From: Andalucia godoyi
Lineage: Eukaryota > Discoba > Jakobea > Jakobida > Andaluciidae
Assembly (NCBI GenBank): GCA_009859145.1
Contig: VRVR01000044.1
Span: forward strand, 1 to 64,000
Direction of reading: 5' to 3'
Length of the DNA stretch: 64,000 bases
Shown piece by piece: positions 38,096-49,600 of the stretch (positions within the stretch are counted from its first letter, which is position 1; each line of letters begins with the position of its first letter). The notes under the pieces were generated by a model. It was not told the origin of the DNA. It did not search any database and was given only the letters and a program-made list of their open reading frames with translations. The position numbers were made by a program, and so were the translations under genes.

Positions 38096-39004
38096 CTATT
38101 CCACAACGACCCCGGCTTTTGCGACTTGATTCCTCAGCGTCTCGATTCTCGAGTCAAAATACAGGCGAAAGCAGCCCATATTCAATAGCTCTGCAAGCTC
38201 CCGCGCTTCTTCCCAGTAGAACAGCGCGCGTCGTGTCCGAATTTCAACTTGCTCTTCCATCAACGGCGACATGCAAATCGGAATAGGATCCACAGGCTGT
38301 GGCCCTTTTGGCGAATGCAATCCCGTGTCCGAAAGCATCTTCTCGAGCGACGGCGCAGTCCCGACGCAAGAAGTCGGAGGCGACGTTTCCCGGTGCTCAA
38401 GCATCCATCGATCTCTCTCAAGCTCGGTGCAATCAAATGCCTCGGACTCGAACAGGATTTTCTCAATCGTTTCTGCGGCTTCGCTGAGACAGGTCATCGC
38501 TTCAAGCGCGCCTTCCGTCCACCCATAGTAGAATATCACAGCCGCACACTCGTAGCAAGACACACACTGTTCAAGGAGCGCGCTTGAAAAGCTCACGTAT
38601 CGCGAGAAGTCGCGCGCAGCATACCGAAACAGCATGGCTGCTTCCAACCATTTCTCCGATCGCGGAAGTGTCGTGCAGTCGCGGTCCACAAAAAATCCGC
38701 CCCCAACAGAACCTGAAGACTGAATTGTACTGCTGCTGCTCTGAATGCTGGAAGACGATGAGGACGAGGAAGACGATGAGGACGAGGAAGACGGCGGCAG
38801 ATTGTCGTAAATGGCAGCGACTGTCGCCTTCGCAGCGGCCAACCGAGAAAATCCGGCAGTCGTAAACGAGTGTCGCTTCTCCAGTCGATCGGCTGTAGCA
38901 CGCAGTTCATGCCCGACTTCTTGGAAATTCTGCTTGCGAAACAGCCGCTTTCGGAGCTTCGAAAGCGTCTTTCGAATCGGCTCAAGGCCTTTAAGCGGCT
39001 CCAT
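38096..39004 (-). CDS. HAP40/F8A-like protein (huntingtin-associated 40 kDa type)
   Basis: A 302-residue protein. The start is the ATG at 39004; the upstream in-frame extension is Cys/Leu-rich and unlike the family. The N-terminus (Leu-Ser-Lys-Leu-Arg-Lys-Arg-Leu-Phe-Arg-Lys-Gln-Asn ... Glu-Val-Gly-His-Glu-Leu) matches the opening helix of F8A/HAP40 (Lys-Lys-Arg-Phe-Leu-Arg-Lys-Pro-Asn-Val-x-Glu-Ala). It is followed by TPR-like helices with repeated Ala and Leu, as in that family. A Ser-run (residues ~68-82) interrupts the array. HAP40 binds and stabilises huntingtin. The member here is shorter than human F8A (371 residues). Assignment rests mainly on the N-terminal motif and helical-repeat layout. 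Confidence 0.6.
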   Translation of the reverse strand: MEPLKGLEPIRKTLSKLRKRLFRKQNFQEVGHELRATADRLEKRHSFTTAGFSRLAAAKATVAAIYDNLPPSSSSSSSSSSSSSSSIQSSSSTIQSSGSVGGGFFVDRDCTTLPRSEKWLEAAMLFRYAARDFSRYVSFSSALLEQCVSCYECAAVIFYYGWTEGALEAMTCLSEAAETIEKILFESEAFDCTELERDRWMLEHRETSPPTSCVGTAPSLEKMLSDTGLHSPKGPQPVDPIPICMSPLMEEQVEIRTRRALFYWEEARELAELLNMGCFRLYFDSRIETLRNQVAKAGVVVE

Positions 39005-39330
39005 TCTAAACACACAACATGTACACACAGAGCAAGACAAAAACGAACTGTCATCATCAAGCTCACAAAAAAGTTCGCAAAGAAGAATGATGCAACGCCG
39101 AGGAGAGGAACCTCCCAAAGGACCAAAAACCCCGTCATCCACTGTAGTGCAACCATTCAAAGAACGCAACCGTAGTCCACGACTTGAAATTCCAGCGATG
39201 AATTGAAACCGTGTTTTGCGAATCATCATTGGCGTTTCTTCTTCTTCAGCAGTCCGTTTTGCCCCACGTCTCGGCCCTTGGTCCCATCGGTGATCATACA
39301 GTACACCTTTACTCCGTTACTCGCGACGGA
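39005..39330. promoter_or_regulatory. Intergenic region between divergent HAP40-like and hydrolase genes
   Basis: 326 bp between divergent ATG codons. A frame from 39211 joins the hydrolase frame but needs a GTG start. No defined element. Confidence 0.4.
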
Positions 39331-41013
39331 ATGTGGTACGTCTTGGTGCTTAGTTTACCTGTTGGGGCATTGGTTGCGGGGCTTTTGGCGTTCTCGTGGC
39401 TGCGGTCGAGTGCACAGCAGTGGTCAGAGGCGTTTGTGGTGGACCTCGCGGCGTCGTCACGCACAGTAACCACTGTACTTGGAACCGTGGAGGTCCGTTT
39501 GGAAACCCCGGCAGCGGCATCCCTCTCACACTCGCACTCACGGTCACACTCACGGTCGCACTCGCGGACGTCGTCGTTGGACGGTGACACCACGAGTGCC
39601 GGTGGTGGCGGGCCGTCGTCGCCCGCGTCGCCGTCGTTCTGCGAAGTGGACGACATGGACACAGCCACTGCGATTCCAGTGGTGTTTGTCCACTCGTCGC
39701 CGGCGGGAGGCTTTGATCAAGGAACTCGGATACTGCGAAAGCTGTTTCCAACGACGAGGTTCGCGTCATCCAAGCTGATCTTGCTTTCTTTTTCCCGTCC
39801 AGGGTTCCTCCAGACTCCCATCTCACAGGAAAATAACTCGTTTGACCACCAGGCAGACCTCGTTGCTGCGACACTCGATTGCCTGAAGCTCGCGGAAAAA
39901 GAATCGCGAAGAGCCCTCATCATTGGATACGGCACCGGCGCTCCAATCGCCCTCAGATTCGCTGTTCGACACGCAGATCGATGCTGGGGACTCGTGATCC
40001 TCTCTGGCAAGTTTCACGAGTCCCCTTCTATGGATGCATCGTCAACTTCAGCTGCAACGTCACCTTCAGGCTTGAGACCATCATCACCAGAAGTGTCCAC
40101 ATCGCACAGTCTGAAAAAAATGGAGAATGAGAAGATGAACAAAAAGATGTCAAAGTCAAAGCAGTTTTTACTTGGCGAACAAACGAGCTTGGGCATGTTT
40201 CTGGGCCGGAAGAACGAAGAAATGGTTCTCGGGAAAAACATGTCGCGATTTTCCAAACTGTTCTTCACGAGGGACTGGTTCTTTTATGCTGTGCATAAAA
40301 GAATAGGAAGACGAATTGCAGAGTTTTGCGAGCCGTTTCATGCACACGAGATCTCTGCGTCGGATGTTCTGGATGTATGCCTGACGATTGCGCCACCTGA
40401 AAAGCGATGGCTGGGGTGCGTGAATGATGCATTCCAGGCTGCGATGTCCGCGCAAGAAGAGCAGGTCATGCGGATCCAGCCTTCGGAAACTGGCAAGCAA
40501 GGCCACCACCATCCTTCTCATCACCTTCATGCAGCTGATTTGAAAAGACTGGCCGGAATGTCCAGTACTGCACGGGGCCTTGCGTCGTGTGCACAACGAG
40601 GCTTGTACGTTCTCGTTATCCACGGAACGGCAGATCCCGTTGCACCGTTTGAAGATGCACAGCGAATTGTTGCGCAGTCTCCGCTATGCCATTCGCTGTT
40701 TATTGAAAAAGGTGGGCATTTGCTCTTTACCACGCAGGCATTGCCGAGGCTGCAGGAGGTCCTCGCGCAGTTCTGCACCCGGTTCAGACCGCTGTGCGGA
40801 TTTCTTGGGGCAAATGCGGGTTTGGTCAGCCCTTCAAAATGCGGCGTTGCAAATTCAGCGTCGGTGCAGGCATCGCCAACCGTTAGTCCGGTCAAGATGC
40901 TTGCTACTGCGGCTTCGGAACCTGCAAGCACGCATGGCTGGGAAAAGAAGAACAAGTCTTCGTTGCTGCAACTCGCAGAAGACAATTCCATGGATCTCTC
41001 CTCTCAGGAATAG
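39331..41013 (+). CDS. Membrane-anchored alpha/beta-hydrolase-fold protein lacking the nucleophile
   Basis: A 560-residue protein from the ATG at 39331. Residues 4-25 form a signal anchor. Residues ~65-105 carry His-Ser-Arg repeats and Gly/Ser low complexity. The hydrolase fold begins at ~115 (Ile-Pro-Val-Val-Phe-Val-His-Ser-Ser-Pro-Ala-Gly-Gly, the oxyanion strand). The nucleophile elbow, normally Gly-x-Ser-x-Gly, reads Gly199-Tyr-Gly201-Thr-Gly203, so the serine is replaced by glycine. The acid (Gly-Thr-Ala-Asp-Pro-Val) and the histidine (Lys-Gly-Gly-His-Leu-Leu) near residues 430 and 468 are kept. A ~100-residue insert with Met/Lys-rich sequence lies between. It is a probable pseudoenzyme or a hydrolase with altered chemistry. 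Confidence 0.75.
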   Translation: MWYVLVLSLPVGALVAGLLAFSWLRSSAQQWSEAFVVDLAASSRTVTTVLGTVEVRLETPAAASLSHSHSRSHSRSHSRTSSLDGDTTSAGGGGPSSPASPSFCEVDDMDTATAIPVVFVHSSPAGGFDQGTRILRKLFPTTRFASSKLILLSFSRPGFLQTPISQENNSFDHQADLVAATLDCLKLAEKESRRALIIGYGTGAPIALRFAVRHADRCWGLVILSGKFHESPSMDASSTSAATSPSGLRPSSPEVSTSHSLKKMENEKMNKKMSKSKQFLLGEQTSLGMFLGRKNEEMVLGKNMSRFSKLFFTRDWFFYAVHKRIGRRIAEFCEPFHAHEISASDVLDVCLTIAPPEKRWLGCVNDAFQAAMSAQEEQVMRIQPSETGKQGHHHPSHHLHAADLKRLAGMSSTARGLASCAQRGLYVLVIHGTADPVAPFEDAQRIVAQSPLCHSLFIEKGGHLLFTTQALPRLQEVLAQFCTRFRPLCGFLGANAGLVSPSKCGVANSASVQASPTVSPVKMLATAASEPASTHGWEKKNKSSLLQLAEDNSMDLSSQE

Positions 41014-41512
41014 CCGTCCACATATGCCATATGCTTCATGAGTTTTAGGGATTTTGGAGATGTATAATTGTTATTGTTTTTCTTCGTCAGTAGAATCGAA
41101 ACGATTTTTTTATATTTTTTTTTTGTGGCGATAAAAATAAATTGCCTTTCTATTTATTATCGTTGTTGTTGCTGTCTTCCCTGTTTGTTTGCTTGGGCTT
41201 CTGCTTCTTCTTTGTTGTTTTTTATCATTATTTTTGGTGTGTTGAAGTTCAAGCGTTTGTGTGTACACGGAGTGCCCTGGTGGACGTGGCCATTGAACTG
41301 CCAATACTACTTGCAGTGTGGCCCGAGGGTGGAAAAAAAAGCCGGGGGGGGACGCGGTGGATCAAATAGAAAAGCAGGATTCGAGAGTCGCAAAATAAAT
41401 AGATAAATAGATAAATGCGACGAGTACGTCGTGGGTTTTATTATTCTTTCTTTTAGGCCCGTCAGAAACGACAAAGAAAGCTCTCGATATTTTTGAAGCG
41501 AGCGACTACGGC
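41014..41512. other. Gene-free interval
   Basis: About 0.5 kb of T-rich DNA with g-runs at 41343-41351 and (aaataga)-like repeats at 41395-41415, upstream of the GH65 fusion gene. Confidence 0.45.
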
Positions 41513-43130
41513 ATGTTTGACTGGATCGAGTGTTTCAAAGGAGGGGTGTTTGATCTCGACGGTGTCATCACAGACACTGCCAGTCTACACGCCAACTCAT
41601 GGAAACAAACGTTTGACTCGTTCTTACGAGAGCAGCAACAACAGCAGCGAGACAGTGCACCATCGGATGAGACCTATCGGGAGTTTGACATTGCAACAGA
41701 CTATCTCGTGTACGTGGACGGAAAGCCTCGATACGAAGGAGTCTCGTCGTTTTTGGAATCTCGGGGAATTCGCTTACCAATGGGAAATGTGGAGACCGAC
41801 CGATATCCTGCTCAAGTCACGATTGCTGGAATTGGCAACGCGAAGAATGAAGCATTTCAAGCCATGTTGGATGCATTGAAGCCACGGCGTCAGCCGGCAA
41901 CAGATCGAGACCAGTCATCTGCAAACGAAGCTGTGCCCGCAGGGATCCGGGTGTATGAAGCAACCTTGTCGTTGTTGAAGGAGCTGAAGAGACGCGGCAA
42001 AAAAATCGCGGTGGTCTCTTCGTCCAAGAACTGCAAAGCTGTGTTGGACGCCACGGGGATTTCAAAGCTTGTGGATGCGCGCATTGACGGAGTGGTCGCC
42101 GCGGAAAGGGGGATGAAGGGGAAACCCAATCCTGACATTTTTGTGGCTGGGTCTCTCGCGATCGACTGCAAGCCATTTGAGTGTTTTGCAGTGGAAGACG
42201 CCTTGTCTGGGGTGCAAGCGGCAAGAAACGGAGGGTTCCGCACAGTCATCGGAATCGATCGGTCCAGGGACGGGACGCAGCACAACGACCTGATGTCCAG
42301 TGGTGCGCATATTGTGGTGCGGGACATGAAAGAGCTCGAGTGGGGTGACGGCTCGAAATACCACAAAGATGAGAATGGGATCCAAGAGCAATTAAAAGAG
42401 TTTTTCCGACTATTTATCAAAGGAACTCTCTGGAGCTGGAGGACGCAGACAGCAAAAGGCGGAATGGATGTTGACGTCGTCGACAATGCAATTTCCACTC
42501 CGCTCCGGTCCATTCAAAAAGGCGTCCACGATCCGCGCCAACCATGCAACTTGCCTGGCTCGCTCTGGGATATGCAAAAGACCCTCTTGATGATTGGAAT
42601 CGATCTGGATAATGTTTTCCCAGGCTGGGCAAACGAGCTGTCCGCCGAGGAGGGAGATTCGCTGATGAGCCAGCCGGCAAGAATGTGGCTGCAAGCTCCC
42701 CTTACCTCGCTGCTTCTTTTGCAGAATGTGCACGTGGGTCTGTACTCTGCGCGTCCAGCCTGTGAAATCCAAAAATGGGTGGAGGGCTGGTTCAAAGGGA
42801 ATCCGTCAGGCTCCCAGCGCATGTTTTCGTTCATTGGATGCAAAGGTAGTGACATTGTTTCGAATCTGCATTTCAAGAAGTCGGCCACAGCACTCGAAAC
42901 AAGGAAGTTCAAAAGCGTCCGTGATTGGTTTGCGTTCCAGCGAAATGAGATTCCAGAGAGCGTCCGATGCGAAATGATGTTCGTCGGCTCGTTCTCCGGT
43001 CGGGCACTGGAGTACCTATGTGAGTCGAACACGTATGAATATGGCGATGGGGACGCTCCAGACGCCGAAACAGACTCGGAAACAGTTTCGAACAGTGGGT
43101 CGGAGCAGTCATCGGACGATCTGCAAAAGA

Positions 43131-43175
<45 letters not shown>

Positions 43176-46100
43176 CGGCAATCAAGATATGGCATTGGTG
43201 CGCATTTGAATTGCGAGTTGTGTCGCATGACCTTCGACCGAACGACCCGAAACTTCATTTCTTCACACCTGTGTTGGACTGGATAAGCTTAATCTTGCTG
43301 TCCTTGTCCGACGCGCTGGTCTTGAAGAATGGCTCGGGAAACGCGGATGACTCAGGGATCCCAGCGAACCTGATGGCCGCTCACAGTCCCTTGCTAGGAG
43401 ACCGATGTGAATGGGTTTTCAACTACTCGGGCTACGATCCGGAAAAAGAGAAACTCCACGAGACGCTCATGTCTCTCGGAAACGGGTACATGTGTACTCG
43501 GGGATCCCAAGAAGACTCTGTGTCTGACGGCGATCGTCATTACGCAGGCACGTACTTTGCTGGAATCTATAACAGAGGTGTTTCTTTCGTGGAGGAACAG
43601 CGGATCGAGAACGAAGACATTGTTAATATGCCAAACTGGACGGTACTTCGCGTTCGGATCCCAAAGGTGGGTGCAAAGATCAGCGAGCAAACAGGCGGGT
43701 GGTTCAGTGTGGATGGCTGCACTCCCTCGGAAGTTCACGATGGCGAAATCGAATTCTCTGGATGGAAACCCGTTCGTGTGCTTTCTCACCATCAGTCGCT
43801 TGATTTGCGGAGCGGAATCTTGTTTCGAACCGTTCGGTATCAGCTGAGCGCAAGTATTGACGGCGTGACGGAACATTGCCACGGAGCTCCTATTATTCGT
43901 TTGACGACTGCGCGGCTCGTTCATCTGACACGTCCTCACTTAAGTGCCATGCATGCAACGGTCGTTGCGGAGAATTTCGACGGCCTGATCGATGTGGAGT
44001 GCGCAATCGACGGGACCGTGTGCAACAATGGTGTCAAGCGGTATCGTGGACTCTTTTCTCGGCATTTTGAGTTTCTCAAAGCGGGTACGCTGGAAGATGC
44101 AGCGGACGAGTTGGATGGTTTGGATGCCTCCGAAGGCAAGAACTCTTACGTGACGTACCTCAAAGGGAAGACAACACAATCGGAAGTTACCGTCTCCATG
44201 GCTTCCCGCGTTCGCGTCATCTCCACAAACGATTGTTCATGCCATGCACCAAGGGCCACATCCAGAAGTGGAAATGGAAATGGAACGCGAGGACATCGCG
44301 GACACGATTCGAAACGTGTCAAGGAGGTTGTGCTAAGCCCGAAACAGCAGTCGTCGTCCTCCACTGAAAATCCTGCGTTCGTGTCGACATGTCTGCGATT
44401 CGATGTCAAGCGAGGAAGGCCGATCGAGATTGAAAAGATCGTAGCAAGCTTTACTTCGCATGACTGGAGCGTTTCAAACACTACGCACGATGCGCTGCAG
44501 GAAGTTCTTCGCGCTCCTGACTTTGAATCGCTGCGAGCTGAGCACTCGTGGATGTGGTCCGTGTACTGGAGAATGTTTGACTTGCGACTCGAGCTGGCCG
44601 AGGATGGCGCTGGGGCAAAGATTCAGGATCAACGATATTTAAAAGGACCCACAGTGAACATCAGTGCTGATGATCGAAAAGAACTGCACCCGAATTTGAT
44701 CCTGCATTTGCACATCTTCCACGTGATTCAAACAGCATCTCTAAATACTATTCTCGTGGATGCCGGATTACCGGCAAGAGGCTGGACAGGAGAATCGTAT
44801 CGGTGCCATGTGTTCTGGGACGAGATTTTCTGTGCAGCCCCGCTCTCATACCAAGTACCCGAAGTTATGCGACATGCTCTGATGTACCGGTACAGGAGGC
44901 TAGGTGCAGCGCGAGACGCCGCGAGAGACCAAGGCTTCGAAGGCGCAATGTTCCCCTGGCAGTCGGGCTCCACAGGGAGAGAAGAGTCGCAGAAGGTTCA
45001 CAAAAACCCGTTGTCCGGAAGATGGTTGCCTGACAAGTCATACATTCAGCGGCACGTGAACATTGCAATTGCGTACAATGTTTATCTGTATTACGAAATC
45101 ACCGGAGATGTGGACTTTATGTTTTTCCACGGAGCGCATATGTTTTTGGAAATCTGCCTCTTTTGGAGTTCCATTGCTGTCAAGGATGAATCGACGGGAA
45201 GGTACGAGATTCGAAATGTTATGGGACCCGACGAATACCATGACGCGTATCCTGGAAGCGATGAACCTGGGTTGCACAACAACAGTTACACCAACTTCAT
45301 GGTGGCGTGGCTCATGGATAAAGCTCTTCTTGTGCTGAACAGACTCCCCTCCGATCGAGCAGAGTACTTCCGCGAGCTCCTCGGACTAGACGAAGCGAAG
45401 CTTGCACTGTGGAAAGATATATCAGAACGAATGAAGCTGTGCTGGCATCGAGATGAAAAAGACAATCCGATCTTATCCCAATTTGAGGGATACGAGAAGC
45501 TCAAAGAGTTCGATTGGGACGGCTACAAGTCAAAGTACGGTCATATCGAGCGTCTTGATCGGATTCTGGAAGCCGAGCACGACACACCCAACAACTACAA
45601 GTTGAGCAAGCAAGCGGACACTGTCATGCTTTTCTATTTGCTGTCTGCGGAAGAAGTCTGCGGGACTCTGCGCAGGTTGGGTTACGAGTACTGCCACGAT
45701 CTGATTCCGAACAACATCATGTACTATCTGAAGCGGTCCTCGCACGGATCGACTCTCAGCCGACTCGTGCATTCATGGGTCTTGTCCAGAACAGATCGTT
45801 CTTCCAGTTGGCTGCTGTTCTCCGATGTTCTCAAGAGCGATGCGGAAGACATCCAGGGCGGGACAACCCAAGAAGGCATCCATCTCGGCGCAATGGCCGG
45901 TTCCATCGACATGGTGATGCGATGCTTCCCGGGAATGCAGGCTCGTGAAGACGTCTTGTGGTTCAAGCCATCGCTACCGAGGGAAGTCCACTGCTTGAAA
46001 TGCCATGTTCGGTATCGGATGCAGTCTCTGCAAATCGAACTCCATCGCAACCGCTGCCTCAGCATTTCGGCTCTGACGTACGGAGTGCAGTCGGTCAAGA

Positions 46101-46354
46101 TCGGATATGAAGGGAAGATCTACGAGCTCAAAGGAGGAGATCATCTAGAATTCCTCTATGAGGAGCCCGAACCCGAGGCGCCACCTTTGGCCATCGAAAA
46201 GATTGGAGAAGTAGAAATCCCTCTACGGCAATCTTCCAAGAAGTTGAAGCTGAAGCCGGTCATGAACCAAGTTCGCGCCGCAGTTCGTTTGCGGCAGCAG
46301 CTGATGAGAACCGCATCAGTCTTTGCAGAAAACAACTCCCCACGTGCCCGGTGA
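41513..46354 (+). CDS. Beta-phosphoglucomutase fused to a GH65 disaccharide phosphorylase
   Basis: A 1613-residue bifunctional enzyme. Residues ~8-260 are a HAD-type beta-phosphoglucomutase with every motif: Phe-Asp-Leu-Asp-Gly-Val-Ile-Thr-Asp, Val-Val-Ser-Ser-Ser-Lys, Lys-Gly-Lys-Pro-Asn-Pro-Asp and Val-Glu-Asp-Ala-Leu-Ser-Gly-Val. Residues ~350-600 are an unassigned middle, with an Ile-Asp-Leu-Asp-Asn-Val-Phe stretch that may be a decayed second HAD domain, and a polyglutamine tract at ~540-553. Residues ~626-1560 are a GH65 (alpha/alpha)6 phosphorylase, with the catalytic Glu1241 in Met-Gly-Pro-Asp-Glu-Tyr-His. GH65 inverting phosphorolysis yields beta-glucose 1-phosphate, which the mutase turns into glucose 6-phosphate. 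Trehalose is the likely substrate, given the nearby trehalose synthase and known mutase-linked trehalose phosphorylases in Euglena-type protists. Maltose, kojibiose or nigerose remain possible. Confidence 0.9.
43131..43174 (+). repeat. CAG/CAA repeat encoding polyglutamine
   Basis: About 14-15 Gln codons in mixed CAG/CAA order (caacag units) in the linker before the GH65 domain. Mixed codons make slippage slower than in pure CAG. Confidence 0.95.
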
Positions 46355-46490
46355 GCTGCATTTCGATCCTTATTGTCTCGACTGTCGCTCATCCACCTTC
46401 AGGAAAAAGAAAGGAGGACAAAGATGTGGGGTGGGGAAACAAAGAAGAAGAAAAAGAAGAAAACACAACGCACAATTTACAGCACAAAAA

Positions 46491-46531
46491 GAAGAAGAAG
46501 AAGAAGAAGAAGAAGAAGAAGAAGAAGAAGA
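46491..46531 (+). repeat. (GAA)n trinucleotide repeat
   Basis: About 13 units in the 3' region between two convergent genes, preceded by looser purine-rich sequence from 46440. Confidence 0.95.
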
Positions 46532-46624
46532 GGGAATAAAAACAACCTCTGTGACGTATGCACGCCGATCAAAGGAAACTATCCTATCCTATATATAACG
46601 CCTGCGATACACTTCATCTCCAAA

Positions 46625-49600
46625 TCAAGCCTCGCCCCAAACAATCGACGCAGTTTCCAGAATAGCGTGGAAAACCAACAGGAACCATCCGATCATAGTC
46701 GACGTTGAAGAGGCACTGATGGTCATGCTGAAGCTTGCTTTCGTGTACAGCCCGGCCATGCACCCGGCAAAAAGTAGAACCCCAAGGAGCAGAACGTGGA
46801 ACATGTCCAAGTCACGACTTCCAGCAGACACCGGGCGACGAGGTAAGTTCAAGGGGTCTGCATCCATGATTTCCTTCACAAACATCCACTTCCGCAACTC
46901 CACATTCCACTCGAGCACTCTCCAGCCTCCGTCAATTCGCATGCATCCTCGAAGCTTGCTGTCATCTTCATCGAGCTCGTCAAACCTATCCTGGGCGAAA
47001 GTCCGGTTTCCCAGTGAGCACTCTTGAACAGAAAAATTATCTGCCGTCGTCATCTTCGCTGCCGACGCCGGCAACCGCCTCCCGACAGCAAAGAATACTC
47101 GCGACTCTTGCAGCGAATCTGGCAGATCTTCTGGACGTGGTGCTGGAGGCTCTACATTGAGCTCCAGAGAAATGAATTTTCCATAATAAACATTGGGCAA
47201 CCGCGCACGGTTCTTGATCTTGGCTGCATTCCTGGTTCCAGGCAGGTACACCAAGAGATTGAAGAGCAACCCCATAAATCGAACCAGAAGCAACAGCAAA
47301 TTGTACCACGGGAACAGAATTGCGTAGACCAGACGGGATTGCAGATCTGCGCGCTTTCTAAAGGTCCACAACTCCATCATAAGCAACAGCAGGGTTCGCG
47401 CGACGAACAACAGCACAAGCAACAGAAGGAAGTTGCTCCGTTGGGAATCATCTTGCCACAGAAGGAAAAAGGCAAGTGGAATGCGAACCACGTCTTGGAC
47501 AATGCACCAAAGCTCGTACAGAATGAATGGCTTCAGGCCCAGTATGGAGCGCTTCCAATAAAAGAGCAGCAAGTCAACAAACATGCCCAGAAAACGGTAG
47601 GAGCAAGCATCCCATGAACGAACGCGCTGCACAAACAGCGACTTTTCTTCGTGAGGGCAGTCCCATGCATTGCATTTGTACGGTGCCAGAAGGCATCGGA
47701 GAATCCAAGGCTTTCCAGACGCGAGCGCTTTCCGTGTATTAACGGGGAAACACCAAAAATGAGCTGGAGTCCTGGTCGGCACGGAAATGTTGCCGCATGC
47801 CTTGATGGACTCTCCTTTGTTTTCTTTGTGGAGCAACAGGCCCATTTGAAGATCCTCGCCGTGGAACATTGTATTATGCTTGCGAAATACGCGAATCATG
47901 GTGTGGCGATTCCACATGGACACTGCACCATGGGCAAAAAGACACGAGCCGAACTTGGCTTGCAAGAGCTTGATCAAGCCAGCCTTCTTGTACTCAATGT
48001 CTTGAAAGGTGGTGATCATGTTGATGGATGCGTCGGCCTTTCGCGTGTTTTGCGCACGGATGGTAAACGCAATTGCCTGTGTTCCATCCTCGCGGAACCA
48101 GTGAACAGGAATACGAATATCTTTTGGCAGCTGACAATCATTGTCCATGATCAGGACTCGTGAATATCGGCAAGCAAATCGGGCGACTTGGAAGAGTGCC
48201 AAGGACTTGTTTCCGGCCGTGGTCCAACAGTAGTTGATATCCGGAACATCAGCACGACCCGTTTGTTCACGATACCACTGAGATACTTCGCGCACCGTCC
48301 GCAAGGAATCTCCAGGGCCGTTGCTGCCCACTCCTGGATCAATCGGCGCGTCAGACGGTCCATTATGACACAAGAAAATGTGGCCAGGCTCGAAGATCTC
48401 CAGTGCTGCCTTGAGAGTCGCTTCGATCGGCCCTGTGCAGCCATAGTGGGCGATCAGAACTGCAACATCTCGGACATCCATGGCCCGTTGGTCGAAGAAC
48501 TTTTCATCCACTTGTGCATTCCCATCAAGAGTGGGTGCAGGATATTGCACTGCAAATAACCCAACGAGCATCAAGAGCAGGTCCAATAACGTTGTTCCAA
48601 AGAACATCAACAGGGCGTAGTGTCGAAGAAACGACAGTGTTTTGCCGCACATGGAGCAGGAATCGCATTCAAGAGCTCGATTGCATGTACACCACGTTCC
48701 ATCCAGTGCATCGCCTAGTTGATCTGCAGATGTCACCCCGGGCGGCAACGGACAGCTCAGCGCGGAGGACGGACACGTGCATTCTGTCGAGTTGGGACAC
48801 AAACTGGCACATCGAGGATAGATTGAAATCTTTGCAAAGAAGGGAGGATCCGAAATGTATGAATGCGAGGAAACTTGGACAAGCTGCGGGACTGTTGCTG
48901 CACACGAAGACTCCACATAGCACCGAAGAACCAGGAACAGTATGAAAAAGATTCCGAGATATATTAGAATCACATTGCCGTACTTCTCCAGTCGAGAATC
49001 ATGCAGAACTTGCACATCCGACTGCACTCGCTTAAAAAGCAACCGCTCTAGTGTCCCTCTGTCCAGTTCTCCGGCTGGTGATGGAGGAGCCGGGGGATGA
49101 ACTGGGAGAGAAGGAGACAAGGACTGCTGATCTTGAACGTTTCCTGCATTCACGGCGGCACTCTTGATCGTCTCCTTTGTGTTCGACGTCAGTGCACTGT
49201 TCGAGTGGTTGCTATCGATGCTGCAGTCCACATTTCCATCGGCTGAACCTTGCCGCCTTTCTAGCCGTGCCAGTTCTTCTTGGTACGCTTGCTCCATCGA
49301 GACCCATCGAGTGAACAAAGCTGCAGCCTTGTTTTCCATGTACTGAATCTTCCCGGACCGTGACAGCGACGGGCACTTCAACAGACACTGTTTCAGAAGA
49401 TGCCACTGGTTAAGCAGCGGTGCTTCGTCTGCTGCACTGTAAAGTATCCTATGGTGAGCCATGATCAGCATTTGGTCCAAGGCAGCGTTTGCGCACTTGA
49501 CCGCATCTTCGAGCTCAGAAGATGCAGCATGGCGAGTAGACAGCGCATTCAGAACTAAAGGCATGTGAGGAAAAATGCTCAACTTGTCTACCAGCCTCGG

